This document shows, one piece after another, positions 39,197 to 39,355 of a stretch of DNA of 39,355 nt. Under the pieces are notes generated by a model, which was not told where the DNA came from, searched no databases, and saw nothing but the letters and a program-made list of their open reading frames with translations. The translations under genes and the position numbers were made by a program. Each line of letters opens with the position of its first letter. Position 1 is the stretch's first letter. The stretch is from Candidatus Melainabacteria bacterium (GTDB lineage Bacteria > Cyanobacteriota > Vampirovibrionia > 2-02-FULL-35-15), in contig JACQBQ010000050.1 in NCBI GenBank assembly GCA_016201905.1, forward strand, positions 1 through 39,355. Reading direction: 5' to 3'.

Positions 39197-39355
39197 TCAC
39201 GATCTCTTAATCCTCTCTGACGACTTGTGAAAAATTATATTCAAAAGCAGCTTAACCCATTTTGAGAATGTATGAGCTAGATGAGCAGCTCTCATTTCAA
39301 GTTTAGTGTAAATAGATTTGTAACACCTGACATAACGATTAGCCATATGTTCTTG
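39197..39355 (-). CDS. C-terminal part of the same multi-copy protein as at base 1 (partial)
   Basis: An open frame from the right edge to TGA at 39199-39197, 52 residues. It is homologous to the frame at 1-144 up to about base 39216 and then diverges (KSSERIKRS), as expected if the element ends there and the stop is supplied by the flank. It reads toward the 113-residue gene. Confidence 0.6.
   Translation of the reverse strand, partial: QEHMANRYVRCYKSIYTKLEMRAAHLAHTFSKWVKLLLNIIFHKSSERIKRS

Overview
The window is a compact, AT-rich stretch of chromosome from a diderm-type, heterotrophic bacterium. Small intergenic gaps, many 1-40 bp gene overlaps, low GC and a mix of broadly conserved genes with unrecognised lineage-specific ones suggest an uncultured lineage. 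Candidatus Melainabacteria, the non-photosynthetic relatives of Cyanobacteria, is my guess, held with low confidence. No rRNA, tRNA, CRISPR array or intact transposase is visible. Both ends fall inside diverged copies of the same unidentified gene (1-144 on + and 39197-39355 on -, both reading inward), so the window probably ends where an assembly broke at a multi-copy family.

Layout. 1-6 kb: a secreted NTF2-like protein, an ArnT/PMT-type glycosyltransferase, a MITE-like palindrome, a NUDIX hydrolase and the aguB-aguA pair that turns agmatine into putrescine. 5.7-8.6 kb: two tiny overlapping membrane proteins, an OsmC-type peroxidase behind a near-consensus promoter, HflX and a methyltransferase. 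8.5-10.6 kb (minus strand): a Rieske ferredoxin, a small START-fold protein carrying the mononuclear-iron motif of Rieske oxygenases, and a zinc-ribbon methyltransferase. 10.9-20 kb: a DsbA-like protein, a large unrecognised membrane protein, a DnaJ-type chaperone, a YhcC radical SAM protein, a GST, a membrane protein ending in a J domain, aroA and a TPR/NHL protein. 20-29.3 kb: an ACT-malic enzyme, a fadE-fadN-fadA beta-oxidation operon and a FucP-like transporter. 29.3-33.4 kb: a palindrome-invaded secreted protein, an ORF6N protein, a candidate 2-oxoglutarate/iron oxygenase and guaA. 33.4-39.4 kb: an accessory region with unrecognised genes, a cyclase gene remnant, a VWD-like secreted protein, a BRO-family protein and several dispersed repeats.

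How the genes work together. The clearest metabolic units are putrescine synthesis (aguBA) and fatty-acid beta-oxidation (fadE, fadN, fadA), with malic enzyme next door to route carbon from C4 acids to pyruvate. The most promising possibly undescribed system is the 8.5-10.6 kb cluster: the two halves of a Rieske non-heme iron oxygenase appear to be encoded by separate genes and followed by a methyltransferase. A second window-wide signal is promoter architecture. Many first genes have a -10 hexamer only 4-8 nt before the start codon and no Shine-Dalgarno sequence, suggesting leaderless transcripts, while other genes, including several downstream operon genes, carry good Shine-Dalgarno sequences. 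The window is also rich in palindromic repeats, one of which appears to be translated as part of a protein.
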